In this document: positions 1 through 7,274 of the stretch, piece by piece
Position numbering within the stretch: the stretch's first letter is position 1
How the letters are laid out: each line of letters opens with the position of its first letter
DNA from: Planctomycetota bacterium
GTDB lineage: Bacteria; Planctomycetota; Planctomycetia; Pirellulales; Pirellulaceae
Reading direction: 5' to 3'
NCBI GenBank assembly: GCA_024274855.1
Contig: JAJSAJ010000839.1
Span: 1 to 17,866, forward strand
Length of the DNA: 17,866 nucleotides
Notes under the pieces: model-generated
What the model was told of the DNA's origin: nothing
The model's input: only the letters and a program-made list of their open reading frames with translations
The model's database searches: none
Made by a program: the position numbers and the translations under genes

Positions 1-785
1 CCGACGTGTTCGAACGCGATTCGGGCAAACTGTCGAACGGATTGTTTTTGCCCAGTTGCGATCACAAAATCATCCGGCGTGGGATGGTTCAGCATCATCC
101 ACATGGCCTGAACATAGTCACCGGCGAATCCCCAATCGCGTGGTGCGTCCAAGTTGCCAAGTCTTAGTTTGTCAGTGACTTTCAGCTTGATACGTGCAAC
201 GGCATCGGTGATCTTGCGCGATACGAACTCCTTGCCTCGCAACGGACTCTCATGATTGAAGAGGATCCCGCTGCAAGCAAACAGTCCGTAGCTTTCGCGG
301 TAGTTCACGGTGATCCAGTGGCCATAGGCTTTAGCGACGCCATACGGGCTGCGTGGCCAGAAGGGAGTCTGCTCGTTCTGCGGCTCTTCACGCACCGAGC
401 CGAACATCTCACTGCTGCTAGCTTGGTAGAATCGAATCGACTTGTCGACCTGCCGGATTGCTTCGAGGATGCGAGTGACTCCGAGTGCCGTGAACTCCCC
501 AGTCAACAACGGTTGTTGGAAGCTTGTCGGCACGAAACTCTGGGCAGCCAGGTTATACAGTTCGTGTGGTCTTGCCTGCTCGACAAGCCGGACCAGGGAA
601 AGCTGGTCCAATAGATCGGCCTGGTACAGATGGATTTGGCTTCGAAGGTCGGCAATTCGCTCAAAGGTCTCCGTGCTGGATCGGCGCACCATGCCGTGGA
701 CTTCGTAGCCACGCTGAAGCAGCAGTTTAGCCAAGTAGGCTCCGTCCTGTCCGGTAATTCCGGTGATCAGTGCGCGGCGTGTCAC
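1..785 (-). CDS. gmd: GDP-mannose 4,6-dehydratase (partial, 3' end beyond window)
   Basis: Converts GDP-D-mannose to GDP-4-keto-6-deoxy-D-mannose, the cytoplasmic first step towards GDP-L-fucose and GDP-rhamnose for surface polysaccharides. I translated 261 codons without a stop. The N-terminus has the hallmark Rossmann motif TGITGQDGAYLAK (residues 8-20), then NLAAQSFVPTSF (78-89), the catalytic SSSEMFGS (123-130, Glu126) and the YxxxK pair in SPYGVAKAYGHW (Tyr148, Lys152). GKEFVSRKIT and LGNLDAPRDWGFAGDYV follow; all are standard in Gmd, which is usually 340-370 residues, so about a quarter is missing. The GTG start is the only usual start codon between the gyrA stop (807-809, same frame) and the Rossmann motif. 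The 21-base gap implies cotranscription with gyrA. A purine-rich GGAAAGG lies slightly far upstream of the GTG. Related sugar-nucleotide epimerases are possible but much less likely. Confidence 0.95.
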   Translation of the reverse strand, partial: MTRRALITGITGQDGAYLAKLLLQRGYEVHGMVRRSSTETFERIADLRSQIHLYQADLLDQLSLVRLVEQARPHELYNLAAQSFVPTSFQQPLLTGEFTALGVTRILEAIRQVDKSIRFYQASSSEMFGSVREEPQNEQTPFWPRSPYGVAKAYGHWITVNYRESYGLFACSGILFNHESPLRGKEFVSRKITDAVARIKLKVTDKLRLGNLDAPRDWGFAGDYVQAMWMMLNHPTPDDFVIATGQKQSVRQFARIAFEHV

Positions 786-806
786 AACAGGTGGCCCTTT
801 CCAGCA

Positions 807-1286
807 TTACGGTTCGGAACTGCTGTCGCCAGCCGACTCGGGTTCGTCATTGGTTGTTTCGTCACTTGCTGATGGAGCCTGATCGCTGACCGGTGGCTCT
901 TGGTCGCCGGTTTGCATTTCTGGAGTTTGAGCAAGAGGTGTCTGGTCTTCAGCGATCGGCGTCTGATCGCCACCAGGTTCATCCCCGTTGCCAACTGCCG
1001 ATTCACCGTTTTCTTCCTTGGGGACACGTACGATAGCGGCCAGTGAATCATCTTTCCCAAGCTTCATCACGCGGACGCCTTGCGTGTTTCGACCGATTAC
1101 GCTGATTTCTCGCACGGCGATCCGCTGCAGCTTGCCTCGAGCGGTCATCATGATGACTTCATCATCATCGTTGACGCGTGCGATACCAATGACTTTTCCA
1201 TTGCGTGTGGTTGTCTTGATATCTCGCAGGCCCTTGCCGCCACGCTTCTGGACTCGGTACCGGGCAGTCGACCCCAGTTCTTCTTC
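807..1286 (-). CDS. gyrA: GyrA last pinwheel blade and acidic tail (after second stop)
   Basis: Continues in the same frame after the TAG with EEELGSTARYRVQKRGGKGLRDIKTTTRNG, then GKVIGIARVNDDDEVIMMTARGKLQRIAVREISVIGRNTQGVRVMKL, matching the final blade of GyrA. The last roughly 65 residues are a disordered tail rich in D, E, P, Q, T and S, with loosely repeated DQTP/DQEPP/DQAP units. Acidic tails are known to regulate wrapping by the E. coli GyrA C-terminal domain; a similar role here is inferred. The first ATG pair lies at 1146-1151, inside the blade, so a separate product would be incomplete. Confidence 0.7.
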   Translation of the reverse strand, partial: EEELGSTARYRVQKRGGKGLRDIKTTTRNGKVIGIARVNDDDEVIMMTARGKLQRIAVREISVIGRNTQGVRVMKLGKDDSLAAIVRVPKEENGESAVGNGDEPGGDQTPIAEDQTPLAQTPEMQTGDQEPPVSDQAPSASDETTNDEPESAGDSSSEP

Positions 1287-1289
1287 CTA
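1287..1289 (-). other. In-frame TAG inside gyrA
   Basis: Codon reads GCA GAG ATT GAT TAG GAA GAA GAA CTG on the minus strand, in an acidic loop of the C-terminal domain. GAG to TAG by one G-to-T change would restore a run of acidic residues; CAG is a second possible ancestor. Confidence 0.9.
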
Positions 1290-2081
1290 ATCAATCTCTG
1301 CTTGCCCACTTCCGAACGGTGTGCGCTTGCCATATCCATGTTCGCAGACAGTCAGCAACGTGGCGTTGGTGTTCGTGACAACCATGCCAACCAATTCGTC
1401 ACCTGATTGCAAACTGATCCCTTTCACACCGGATGTATTACGGCCCATGGGTCGAGCATCGGTCTGTTTGAACCGAATCGCAAAACCGCCCGCGGTAGCC
1501 AACAAGAGATCGTCGCCCGGTTTTGTCACCACGACATCGACCAGTTCGTCATCTTCCCGCAGTTTGATAGCGATTATTCCACCTCGTTTGGGGCGGCTAT
1601 ATGCTTCAAGGCGAGTTTTCTTGACGAGTCCCCGCCGTGTCGCCATCACCAGTAAATGGCCAGGCAGATTAAAGTCGCGTACGGCTCGGCAGTCGGTGAT
1701 CTTTTCACCTTCCGACAGGTTCAGCAAATTGACGATCGCTCGGCCCCGACTGTCGCGTCCCAGTTGGGGCAACTCGTAGACCTTTTGCCAATAGACTTTT
1801 CCCTTGTTCGTGAAGAAGAGCAGGTAGGCATGCGTGCTGGCCACGAAAAGATGTTCGATCGGGTCTTCATCTTCCGTCGATGCGCCTCGCAGTCCCTTGC
1901 CACCGCGGCGTTGGGCTCGGTAGACGCTGGCGGCCGTCCGCTTGATGTATCCTCGGTGGCTGATCGAAACAACCATCGTTTCTTCAGTGATCAAGTCCTC
2001 GAGATCGATGTTGCCCAATTCCTCGCCACTGATTTCCGTTCGACGATCGTCGCCATACTTGCGTCGGATTTCACGCAGGTC
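1287..2081 (-). CDS. gyrA: GyrA C-terminal DNA-wrapping segment (between the two stops)
   Basis: Open frame between the TAA and the TAG, coding for most of the beta-pinwheel domain. It holds the GyrA box QRRGGKG (about residues 57-63 after the TAA), which identifies gyrase rather than topoisomerase IV, followed by blade motifs such as YLLFFTNKGKVYWQKVYELP, GRAIVNLLNL, MGRNTSGVKG and GYGKRTPFG. No ATG with a good ribosome site follows the TAA; a TTG at 2016-2018 is the first usual start codon with any length behind it, and no clear Shine-Dalgarno is visible. Independent translation is therefore doubtful. Confidence 0.7.
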   Translation of the reverse strand, partial: DLREIRRKYGDDRRTEISGEELGNIDLEDLITEETMVVSISHRGYIKRTAASVYRAQRRGGKGLRGASTEDEDPIEHLFVASTHAYLLFFTNKGKVYWQKVYELPQLGRDSRGRAIVNLLNLSEGEKITDCRAVRDFNLPGHLLVMATRRGLVKKTRLEAYSRPKRGGIIAIKLREDDELVDVVVTKPGDDLLLATAGGFAIRFKQTDARPMGRNTSGVKGISLQSGDELVGMVVTNTNATLLTVCEHGYGKRTPFGSGQAEID

Positions 2082-2084
2082 TTA
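2082..2084 (-). other. In-frame TAA inside gyrA
   Basis: Codon reads GTC ATC AAG TAA GAC CTG CGT on the minus strand. Flanking codons are coding on both sides in the same frame. The family normally has Glu here (VIKEEL / VIREEL), so GAA to TAA by one G-to-T change is the simplest origin. Confidence 0.9.
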
Positions 2085-3632
2085 CTTGATGACGTCCAGG
2101 ATATTCTGTTCGTCGGAAAGCAAGTCCAGATGGGCCGTAATTTCCTCTAGAAGCTTGTGGTGTTCGCCCGAAAGGCGTTCCTGTTCAAGATTGACCAACT
2201 GGCCGAGCGTCATGCGGAGGATTGCATCGGCTTGAACGGCGGTCAGGCGATAGGAATCCGCTTCGCCACGTTCTTGCTGAAAGATCCGAAATCCGTTGTC
2301 ACCTAACGCCCGTTGCATCATGGCGGCAGGACACGCGACGTCCATCAATCCGGCTTTTGCCTCCAACTGCGTGCGTGAAGACCGGATAATGCGGATAATT
2401 TCGTCGATGTTAGCCAGTGCAAGAAGAAGGCCCTCGATCGTATGTTTGCGCCGTCTCGCTTTGGCCAGCAGGAACTGGGTCCGACGGCGTATCACCGTAA
2501 TACGATGGCGAATGAACTCCTCAAGCATCTGCTTGATGTTCAGTTCACGTGGCTTGCCGTCAACCAGTGCCAGGAGAATCAGTGAGAAGGAATCTTGAAG
2601 TGGTGAGAACTGATAGAGTTGGTTGAGCACGACATCGGGATCCGCATCCCGTTTCAAGTCGATCACCAGGCGTACCGGTTCCTTCAAATCGCTTTCGTCG
2701 CGAATTCCCGCGATGCCCTTGATTCGCCCGTTGTTGACCAGCGCCGCGATTCGTTCAATCACGCGATCACGGAACTGCTGGTAGGGAATCTCCGTGACAA
2801 TGATCCGGCTTCGACCTTTCGGTGGTTGTTCGATCCGTGTGCGAGCGCGCACAACCACCGTTCCTCGGCCCGTGAAGTACCCGCGGCGAATTCCACTGCG
2901 CCCGCAGATAATCCCGCCGGTCGGGAAGTCCGGTCCCGGTATAATCTCCATCAGTTCGTCAATCGAAACCCCTGGCTGATCGATGATGCAAATCAGCGCA
3001 TCGCAAATCTCGCGCAAATTGTGGGGTGGAATTGACGTGGCCATGCCGACCGCGATGCCGGTTGCCCCGTTGACCAGCAGGCAAGGAAACTTGGACGGTA
3101 GGACCGTCGGTTCCATCCGACTTTCGTCATAGGTTGGAACATAATCGACCGTGTCCAGCTTCAGGTCGTCCAGCATCTGGGCCGCAACGTGTGACAAGCG
3201 AGCTTCGGTATATCGCATTGCCGCCGGGGGCAGGCCGGCGATCGAACCGAAGTTCCCCTGCTTGTCGATCAGCGTGTGACGCAAATTCCACTCTTGTGCC
3301 ATTCGCACAAGCGTCGGATAAATCACGCTTTCGCCATGCGGATGGTAGTTTCCGCTTGTATCACCGGATATCTTCGCGCATTTCACCCTCGCAGACCCGG
3401 GACGCAGATTCAGGTCGTTCATAGCCACCAGGATTCGACGTTGTGATGGCTTGAGGCCGTCACGCACATCGGGCAATGCACGACTGACAATAACGCTCAT
3501 CGCGTATGTCAAATAACTCTGCTTCAGCTCATCCTCAATCGGCAAGTCAAGCGTTCGTTCAGCCTCTTGCTGGCCGCCGGGCGCAATATCGTCTGCTCCT
3601 GGCCCACTGGGAGGGTTTTCATCGGAAGCCAA
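2082..3632 (-). CDS. gyrA: GyrA N-terminal breakage-reunion segment (first open part)
   Basis: About 516 residues up to the TAA. A short Pro/Gly-rich N-terminus precedes LKQSYLTYAMSVIVSRALPD and DGLKPSQRRIL, then the quinolone-determining region with GNYHPHGESVIYPTLVRMAQ, and AAMRYTEARLS, whose tyrosine (about residue 141 from this start) is the catalytic nucleophile. The E. coli Ser83 position is Ser; the Asp87 position reads Pro. NGATGIAVGMATSIPPHN and the coiled-coil arm follow. The segment stops in the returning coiled-coil helix, about 20 residues short of the end of the domain in E. coli (the well-known 59 kDa fragment). As a stand-alone product it would keep the active site but lack the end of the arm and all of the DNA-wrapping domain. 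Confidence 0.85.
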   Translation of the reverse strand: MASDENPPSGPGADDIAPGGQQEAERTLDLPIEDELKQSYLTYAMSVIVSRALPDVRDGLKPSQRRILVAMNDLNLRPGSARVKCAKISGDTSGNYHPHGESVIYPTLVRMAQEWNLRHTLIDKQGNFGSIAGLPPAAMRYTEARLSHVAAQMLDDLKLDTVDYVPTYDESRMEPTVLPSKFPCLLVNGATGIAVGMATSIPPHNLREICDALICIIDQPGVSIDELMEIIPGPDFPTGGIICGRSGIRRGYFTGRGTVVVRARTRIEQPPKGRSRIIVTEIPYQQFRDRVIERIAALVNNGRIKGIAGIRDESDLKEPVRLVIDLKRDADPDVVLNQLYQFSPLQDSFSLILLALVDGKPRELNIKQMLEEFIRHRITVIRRRTQFLLAKARRRKHTIEGLLLALANIDEIIRIIRSSRTQLEAKAGLMDVACPAAMMQRALGDNGFRIFQQERGEADSYRLTAVQADAILRMTLGQLVNLEQERLSGEHHKLLEEITAHLDLLSDEQNILDVIK

Positions 3633-3722
3633 GGGGAGTCCTTTCAAGCAATACCTGACGAGCGGTCCGAGTCGAAACGGGAACTCGGCGTCTCATCGAT
3701 TTGCAGTGATTTTGAATCCCCA

Positions 3723-3751
3723 ATTCTAGCCGTTTTGCGATTCTTCCACAA
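3723..3751 (-). promoter_or_regulatory. Sigma70-like promoter for gyrA
   Basis: On the minus strand TTGTGG (3746-3751) and TAGAAT (3723-3728) are separated by 17 bases. The -10 box matches five of six consensus bases. Transcription would start near 3715, giving a leader of about 80 bases before the TTG start, and it lies downstream of the terminator that closes the neighbouring unit. Confidence 0.6.
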
Positions 3752-3876
3752 CCCGGAGCATTGGCGCAAACTCTTGCTGCCACGCCGTTTGCATGGCGAT
3801 TATCCGGGTCGGGCTCGGCCACGATTCGCCGTGGCTCGAGCCTCCGTTCGGAGCGATCACGTCAGCAAGGGCTACG

Positions 3877-3909
3877 AAAAAGAGCGGCTTCCAGGGGGAA
3901 GCCGCTCTT
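3877..3909 (-). terminator. Rho-independent terminator
   Basis: Perfect 13-bp stem: AAGAGCGGCTTCC (3880-3892) pairs with GGAAGCCGCTCTT (3897-3909), with a 4-base loop. On the minus strand the stem runs directly into five T residues (3881-3877). It sits about 70 bases after the stop of the small membrane protein gene and closes that unit before the gyrA promoter. Confidence 0.9.
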
Positions 3910-3978
3910 GGGATTTTGATTAGCACATCCTGAGCAGGAATTCGCGTGCCGCCACGCTCGCTCCGCTCGTGCGGAATC

Positions 3979-4242
3979 CTACGCACACCGGTCCTTCAGG
4001 GCCAGTGGCGTCAGTGGAACCTGCCACTCAGGAAACTCGTGATCGATGACATAGGATGTTGCGTTGGCACCGCTCGTGTTCCACCACGGGAACGAACCCC
4101 ATCGCTTCAGCTCCAAATACAACAGAAGACAAGCGATGGAAATTGCCAGGAACGAAACGATCAACATCATCGTATAGACACTCAGCTGCTGCTTCTGAAC
4201 AGCTTCGCCGCCTTGTTGTTCATCCAAATTTGGTTGCGACAC
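3979..4242 (-). CDS. Small single-pass membrane protein, function unknown
   Basis: About 87 residues. A polar N-terminus rich in Q and E is followed by one strong transmembrane helix (SVYTMMLIVSFLAISIACLLLYLEL), then a short Trp- and Pro-containing C-terminal part. I do not recognise the family. The GTG at 4240-4242 is chosen because AAGAGG lies about 6 bases upstream; a GTG two codons earlier (4248) is possible. The start overlaps the 3' end of the upstream coiled-coil gene by about 23 bases, and the terminator follows, so the two form one transcript and probably act together at the membrane. The orientation of the helix is not clear from charge alone. Confidence 0.75.
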   Translation of the reverse strand: MSQPNLDEQQGGEAVQKQQLSVYTMMLIVSFLAISIACLLLYLELKRWGSFPWWNTSGANATSYVIDHEFPEWQVPLTPLALKDRCA

Positions 4243-5098
4243 GGTCACCCTCTTTAATTGGACCTTGTTTGAACTTCGGAATAATCTTGACCACCGACTG
4301 ATCGGGAGCTGTCTTCAATACCGTGACTTTGCCCAAGTACGAGTTGTCTCGGAAAACATCCAGCGTGTAGCCGACCTGAATCCCGTCATCCTCGCCAATC
4401 GATATCTCCAAAAGACCTTTGATGCCAACCTTGGTCACGACACCATCGACCTTTGGTGCGATCTGGTTCACATCGGTTCGTACTAATCCGTCCTTGGAAA
4501 CTTCGACTCGCTTACCAAGCTTTTCCATTGCACTTTTCAGTGCCGCCACCGACGTGACCAGTGGTGCCTGGCGACTCTCTAATTCCTTCTTAATGCGTTT
4601 CAATTGGTTGACATTGTCCGTCAATGTAACAACCTTATCGAACTGTGTGTAAACATCCTGCTGGGCAACGCGAATCTCACCACGCAGCGTCTTCACCTCA
4701 CCGGTCACGTTGTTAAGCTCCTTCTGGACCGCAACCAATGCACCGGCCGTTGTCCCTTCGGTCGCCGTCAATTTGCCCAGCTCCTGCTGCACAAGTTCTA
4801 ACTCCGCAACACGTGACTTGAGCTTTGTCTCCAAAGCGGCCAAGGCAAACCGGCGAGCGGCTTGCTCCAAGGCAATCGAGCTGACCAAGTCAGCCTGCGC
4901 CTCTTTCAGCTGCTTGTTCACCGTGATTTGCTTCTCCAGCTTCTGACGAAGACCTAGCTCCTCGCCACTCGCTGGACTCGGATTGTTGACAACCTTCTGC
5001 CAGTTCGTGTGTGTGGCGTACACCATGATCGAGAACGCCAAAAACAGCACACTCATGATCAAGATGAGCACTGTGAAAATCTTGCCCAACAGCGTCAT
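4220..5098 (-). CDS. Membrane-anchored coiled-coil protein with C-terminal beta domain
   Basis: 292 residues from the ATG at 5096-5098, chosen because AAGGGA lies about 7 bases upstream and the hydrophobic segment begins at once; the frame stays open to 5191 but without a ribosome site. Layout: transmembrane helix at residues 5-27 (IFTVLILIMSVLFLAFSIMVY), a long heptad-like coiled coil at about 45-205 rich in K, E, L, A and Q, then a compact C-terminal domain at about 216-290 with LEISIGEDDGIQVGYTLDVF and GPIKEGDRVATKFG. The C-terminal part resembles small beta domains seen in envelope proteins such as FlgT or MreC; this resemblance is by eye only. Family not recognised by name. First gene of a two-gene unit, read from a strong promoter at 5253-5282. 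An envelope scaffolding role is inferred. Confidence 0.85.
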   Translation of the reverse strand: MTLLGKIFTVLILIMSVLFLAFSIMVYATHTNWQKVVNNPSPASGEELGLRQKLEKQITVNKQLKEAQADLVSSIALEQAARRFALAALETKLKSRVAELELVQQELGKLTATEGTTAGALVAVQKELNNVTGEVKTLRGEIRVAQQDVYTQFDKVVTLTDNVNQLKRIKKELESRQAPLVTSVAALKSAMEKLGKRVEVSKDGLVRTDVNQIAPKVDGVVTKVGIKGLLEISIGEDDGIQVGYTLDVFRDNSYLGKVTVLKTAPDQSVVKIIPKFKQGPIKEGDRVATKFG

Positions 5099-5532
5099 GG
5101 TTTCGTTTCCCTTACGTGAATCTGACCCACCACGAATGTGGCCTGCGAGCGAATAGCCAAGACGACCTCGATACGCGAGGTCACGCATCACAGATGGCCG
5201 CTAACCTCAAACAATTGCCCAGAAAGGACATAAAGCGGCAACCAGTCCACTCAGTATAATTTCGCAGTTTTGTTTCTGTCAACGAATAACATACAATTTC
5301 GGATAACTGAGGGGAATAGAGAAACCCGGGTGCGGTTTCTGGTAAATCCGGTAGTGCAATCGTACCAACAACTTACGACCAGCAAAAACAGGTCGATTCG
5401 GGCGATAATACGCTAAAGTCCTATTAATAAAGAACTTACCTGACGGCTCCGGTCGTGAGGATTAGACGGTCTGCCACCGACGATCGACCGGTTTGTCGCT
5501 TTCTCGCATGCCGTCTTTTGCTTCTGCCTGTG
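5099..5532. other. Intergenic region between lnt and the coiled-coil gene
   Basis: No convincing gene. It holds the promoter at 5253-5282, an A+T-rich stretch around 5270-5310 and a weak hairpin at 5320-5340 (AGAAACC / GGTTTCT, 7-base loop) with no T-run. No clear intrinsic terminator for lnt was found, so readthrough into the coiled-coil unit cannot be excluded. Confidence 0.55.
5253..5282 (-). promoter_or_regulatory. Strong sigma70-type promoter for the coiled-coil unit
   Basis: On the minus strand a perfect -35 TTGACA (5277-5282) and TATACT (-10, 5253-5258, five of six matches) are separated by 18 bases. Transcription would start near 5245, leaving a leader of roughly 145 bases before the ATG at 5098. 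It is the best promoter match in the window. Confidence 0.75.
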
Positions 5533-7272
5533 TTATTGTTGGCTGGATACGGTCTTGCCTCGGCCGCGAATGCGAACGCCCAATCCGGTCAAGACAACGC
5601 AAAGACAAAACAGCGTGCATAGCCCCGCAGGCAGATCGCCCCATTGTTGATACCCGGTCACTCGACCGTCTCGCTCGACTTCAGCCAGAAGAGTTGCTGT
5701 TGCGCGCCGCGGGCCCTTCGCGCGGACCGCTCCACTGCTGTCGATCCAAGCCGACAGTCCAGTGTTGGCAGCTACGAGTACTGGACGACGCAGTTCGACG
5801 GCTCGAAACACGGCGCAATGCAATTGCATGTCTAGAATGCTCGATCCCCAAAACCACCCGTCATTGGTCAGGTTGACCAAGACGTCGGGCGATTGGCCTT
5901 GGCGATCGAGTTGAACGACGTGCTGGCGAATCAAGTGCGGCATGGTGTCTTCAAAGCAGATACTTGGCGACAAGGTCAGGGACCTCGTGGTTACAGCAAG
6001 TGGTTTGCGCCCACATGTCAGCCCGCTGGGCATTGGAGTCAAACGATATAGAAATGGAAACATATCACCAAACGGTACGTACTCACCAAATATCACGGGG
6101 TGCATCTTGTGGTACCGGCCGGCTACGTTGCCCTGTGGGTCAATCATGATCGCTGAATTGAAGCGATAGGGGGCATGGTCACCGAGTTGCCATGTTGCCG
6201 CGCCCAGCAGCCAGCTCGTCTGTTTCCGCAAGTTGCCGTTCTCGTTGATTCGCCGAATTCCATTTCGAGTTAGTTGGTTAAAGGCGATCTGATTGGAACG
6301 GACGTTTGGCATGTTGAGTCCCGCGTCCAACTGGACTTGCTTCCCGGGTTCAATCACAACATCACAGGCGGGGAACATTGTCTCCGGCCAAATGACAAGA
6401 TCGAGTGATGGGTATTTCAACACAGCCTGTTCGGTCAGTTCAGTGTATTGCTGAAGCATCTCGACTGGCCTGTCCGGATTGTCCTCAAAGACGGTATCGA
6501 TAGCTCCTTGGATCAACGCCACGCGCACCGCTTGGCCACCCGCGCCCGGCCGTGGCTGATTCAAACGGAATCGCCCGTAGAGGAGTATGCAGGCAACGAC
6601 CAGGACGATTACCGCCGCCGGCCACAGTGTCCAGCGACGTTCCAATGGCAGCATGGCCAGCAGGCAAGTGGCAACCAGCATCAGAGCAAAGCTGACGGTG
6701 TAGGCGCCAAACAGATCGGAAACTTGAATCACGGACACGCAGTTGGTCTGGGTGTGAGCCAGCAGCGCCATGGAGAAGCCAAGAGGGCCGTAGCCTCGCA
6801 GAACCTCGATCCCCGTCCAGGCGACAGGTGCCACGATCACCAGCGGAAGCTTCCACCGGTGAACGGCTTCGCGGGCCACTGCGACAAACAGCGGCCAATA
6901 GATTCCAAGATAACATCCCAACGCCACCAACCCAAAGTAGTTAGCCCAATGGGCCAGTCGGATGCCCTGCATAACAAGCATCCAATATAAAGCAGACGCA
7001 GCCCAGATTGCCCAGTAGGGGTGTCGTCCAGGCAATGTCCGGTTGGAGACGATCATAAGCAGGCCGAGCGGGGCGATCCAACCCAGCGGCCACCACTGGA
7101 AAGGAGGAATCGCATCCCAGAACAACAGGCCGGTGAAAACCGCCAACACAAAAGGCGAACGAATCGATCGCGACCATCGGTTCCCCGCCGCCGAACTCGG
7201 TCGACCCCCCGTGTTGGCGGTGGGCCGACCGGTCGGTTCGCGTCGATGCTTCCTACGAGCTTGCTTTGCCAC
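5533..7272 (-). CDS. lnt: Apolipoprotein N-acyltransferase
   Basis: Inner-membrane enzyme that adds the third acyl chain to lipoproteins, using phospholipid as donor. The 579 residues start with a basic, Pro/Gly-rich tail of about 38 residues, then several membrane helices to about residue 235, then a nitrilase-type periplasmic domain (about 248-520) and a final helix near the C-terminus. The catalytic triad is visible: Glu297 in WPETMFP, Lys389 in YHKMHPVIFGEYVPFG and Cys439 in SICFED; NLTNDGWFWGSS follows at 467-478. Length is slightly above the usual 500-540 because of the N-terminal tail. The GTG start lies only two bases after the moeA stop, without a good Shine-Dalgarno, which suggests translational coupling. 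Stop is TAA. Confidence 0.95.
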   Translation of the reverse strand: MAKQARRKHRREPTGRPTANTGGRPSSAAGNRWSRSIRSPFVLAVFTGLLFWDAIPPFQWWPLGWIAPLGLLMIVSNRTLPGRHPYWAIWAASALYWMLVMQGIRLAHWANYFGLVALGCYLGIYWPLFVAVAREAVHRWKLPLVIVAPVAWTGIEVLRGYGPLGFSMALLAHTQTNCVSVIQVSDLFGAYTVSFALMLVATCLLAMLPLERRWTLWPAAVIVLVVACILLYGRFRLNQPRPGAGGQAVRVALIQGAIDTVFEDNPDRPVEMLQQYTELTEQAVLKYPSLDLVIWPETMFPACDVVIEPGKQVQLDAGLNMPNVRSNQIAFNQLTRNGIRRINENGNLRKQTSWLLGAATWQLGDHAPYRFNSAIMIDPQGNVAGRYHKMHPVIFGEYVPFGDMFPFLYRLTPMPSGLTCGRKPLAVTTRSLTLSPSICFEDTMPHLIRQHVVQLDRQGQSPDVLVNLTNDGWFWGSSILDMQLHCAVFRAVELRRPVLVAANTGLSAWIDSSGAVRAKGPRRATATLLAEVERDGRVTGYQQWGDLPAGLCTLFCLCVVLTGLGVRIRGRGKTVSSQQ

Positions 7273-7274
7273 AA

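Larger units (their letters stand above)
807..3632 (-). pseudogene. gyrA: DNA gyrase subunit A, full-length frame interrupted by two in-frame stops
   Basis: GyrA breaks and rejoins DNA and wraps it for negative supercoiling with GyrB. The reading frame is continuous over about 940 codons with no frameshift, but it contains TAA at 2082-2084 and TAG at 1287-1289. Sequence on both sides of each stop is normal GyrA: NILDVIK-stop-DLREIRRKYGDDRRTEI and GQAEID-stop-EEELGSTARY. The E. coli counterpart of the first stop is Glu504 (VIREEL). The most likely ancestral codons are therefore GAA and GAG. The start is chosen at TTG 3632, because AAAGGA at 3639-3644 sits 6 bases upstream; a TTG at 3647 is an alternative. 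Labelled pseudogene because a continuous product cannot be made under the standard code. A second gyrA elsewhere, readthrough or a sequence error remain possible. Confidence 0.8.
3633..3978. other. Intergenic region upstream of gyrA
   Basis: No gene seen. Besides the gyrA promoter and the terminator at 3877-3909 it holds a second hairpin at 3812-3842 (arms GGCTCGGCCACG and CGTGGCTCGAGCC, one bulged T, loop of 6) and a small CTCCG/CGGAG hairpin at 3842-3853. Neither has a T-run, so these are not clear terminators. Short open frames across the region look like shadows. Confidence 0.6.

Noticed and set aside
807..3632. Recoded stop codons (alternative genetic code) as an explanation for gyrA
   Set aside because: All other long genes in the window are free of internal stops, and lnt and moeA end in TAA while the amidotransferase and PQQ-like genes end in TAG exactly where family proteins end.
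3567..3923. 118-codon plus-strand frame across the gyrA start
   Set aside because: Covers the gyrA start, promoter and the terminator hairpin, and resembles no known protein.
6448..6990. 180-codon plus-strand frame opposite lnt
   Set aside because: Shadow of lnt; polar low-information composition and no ribosome site, while the opposite strand shows all Lnt motifs.
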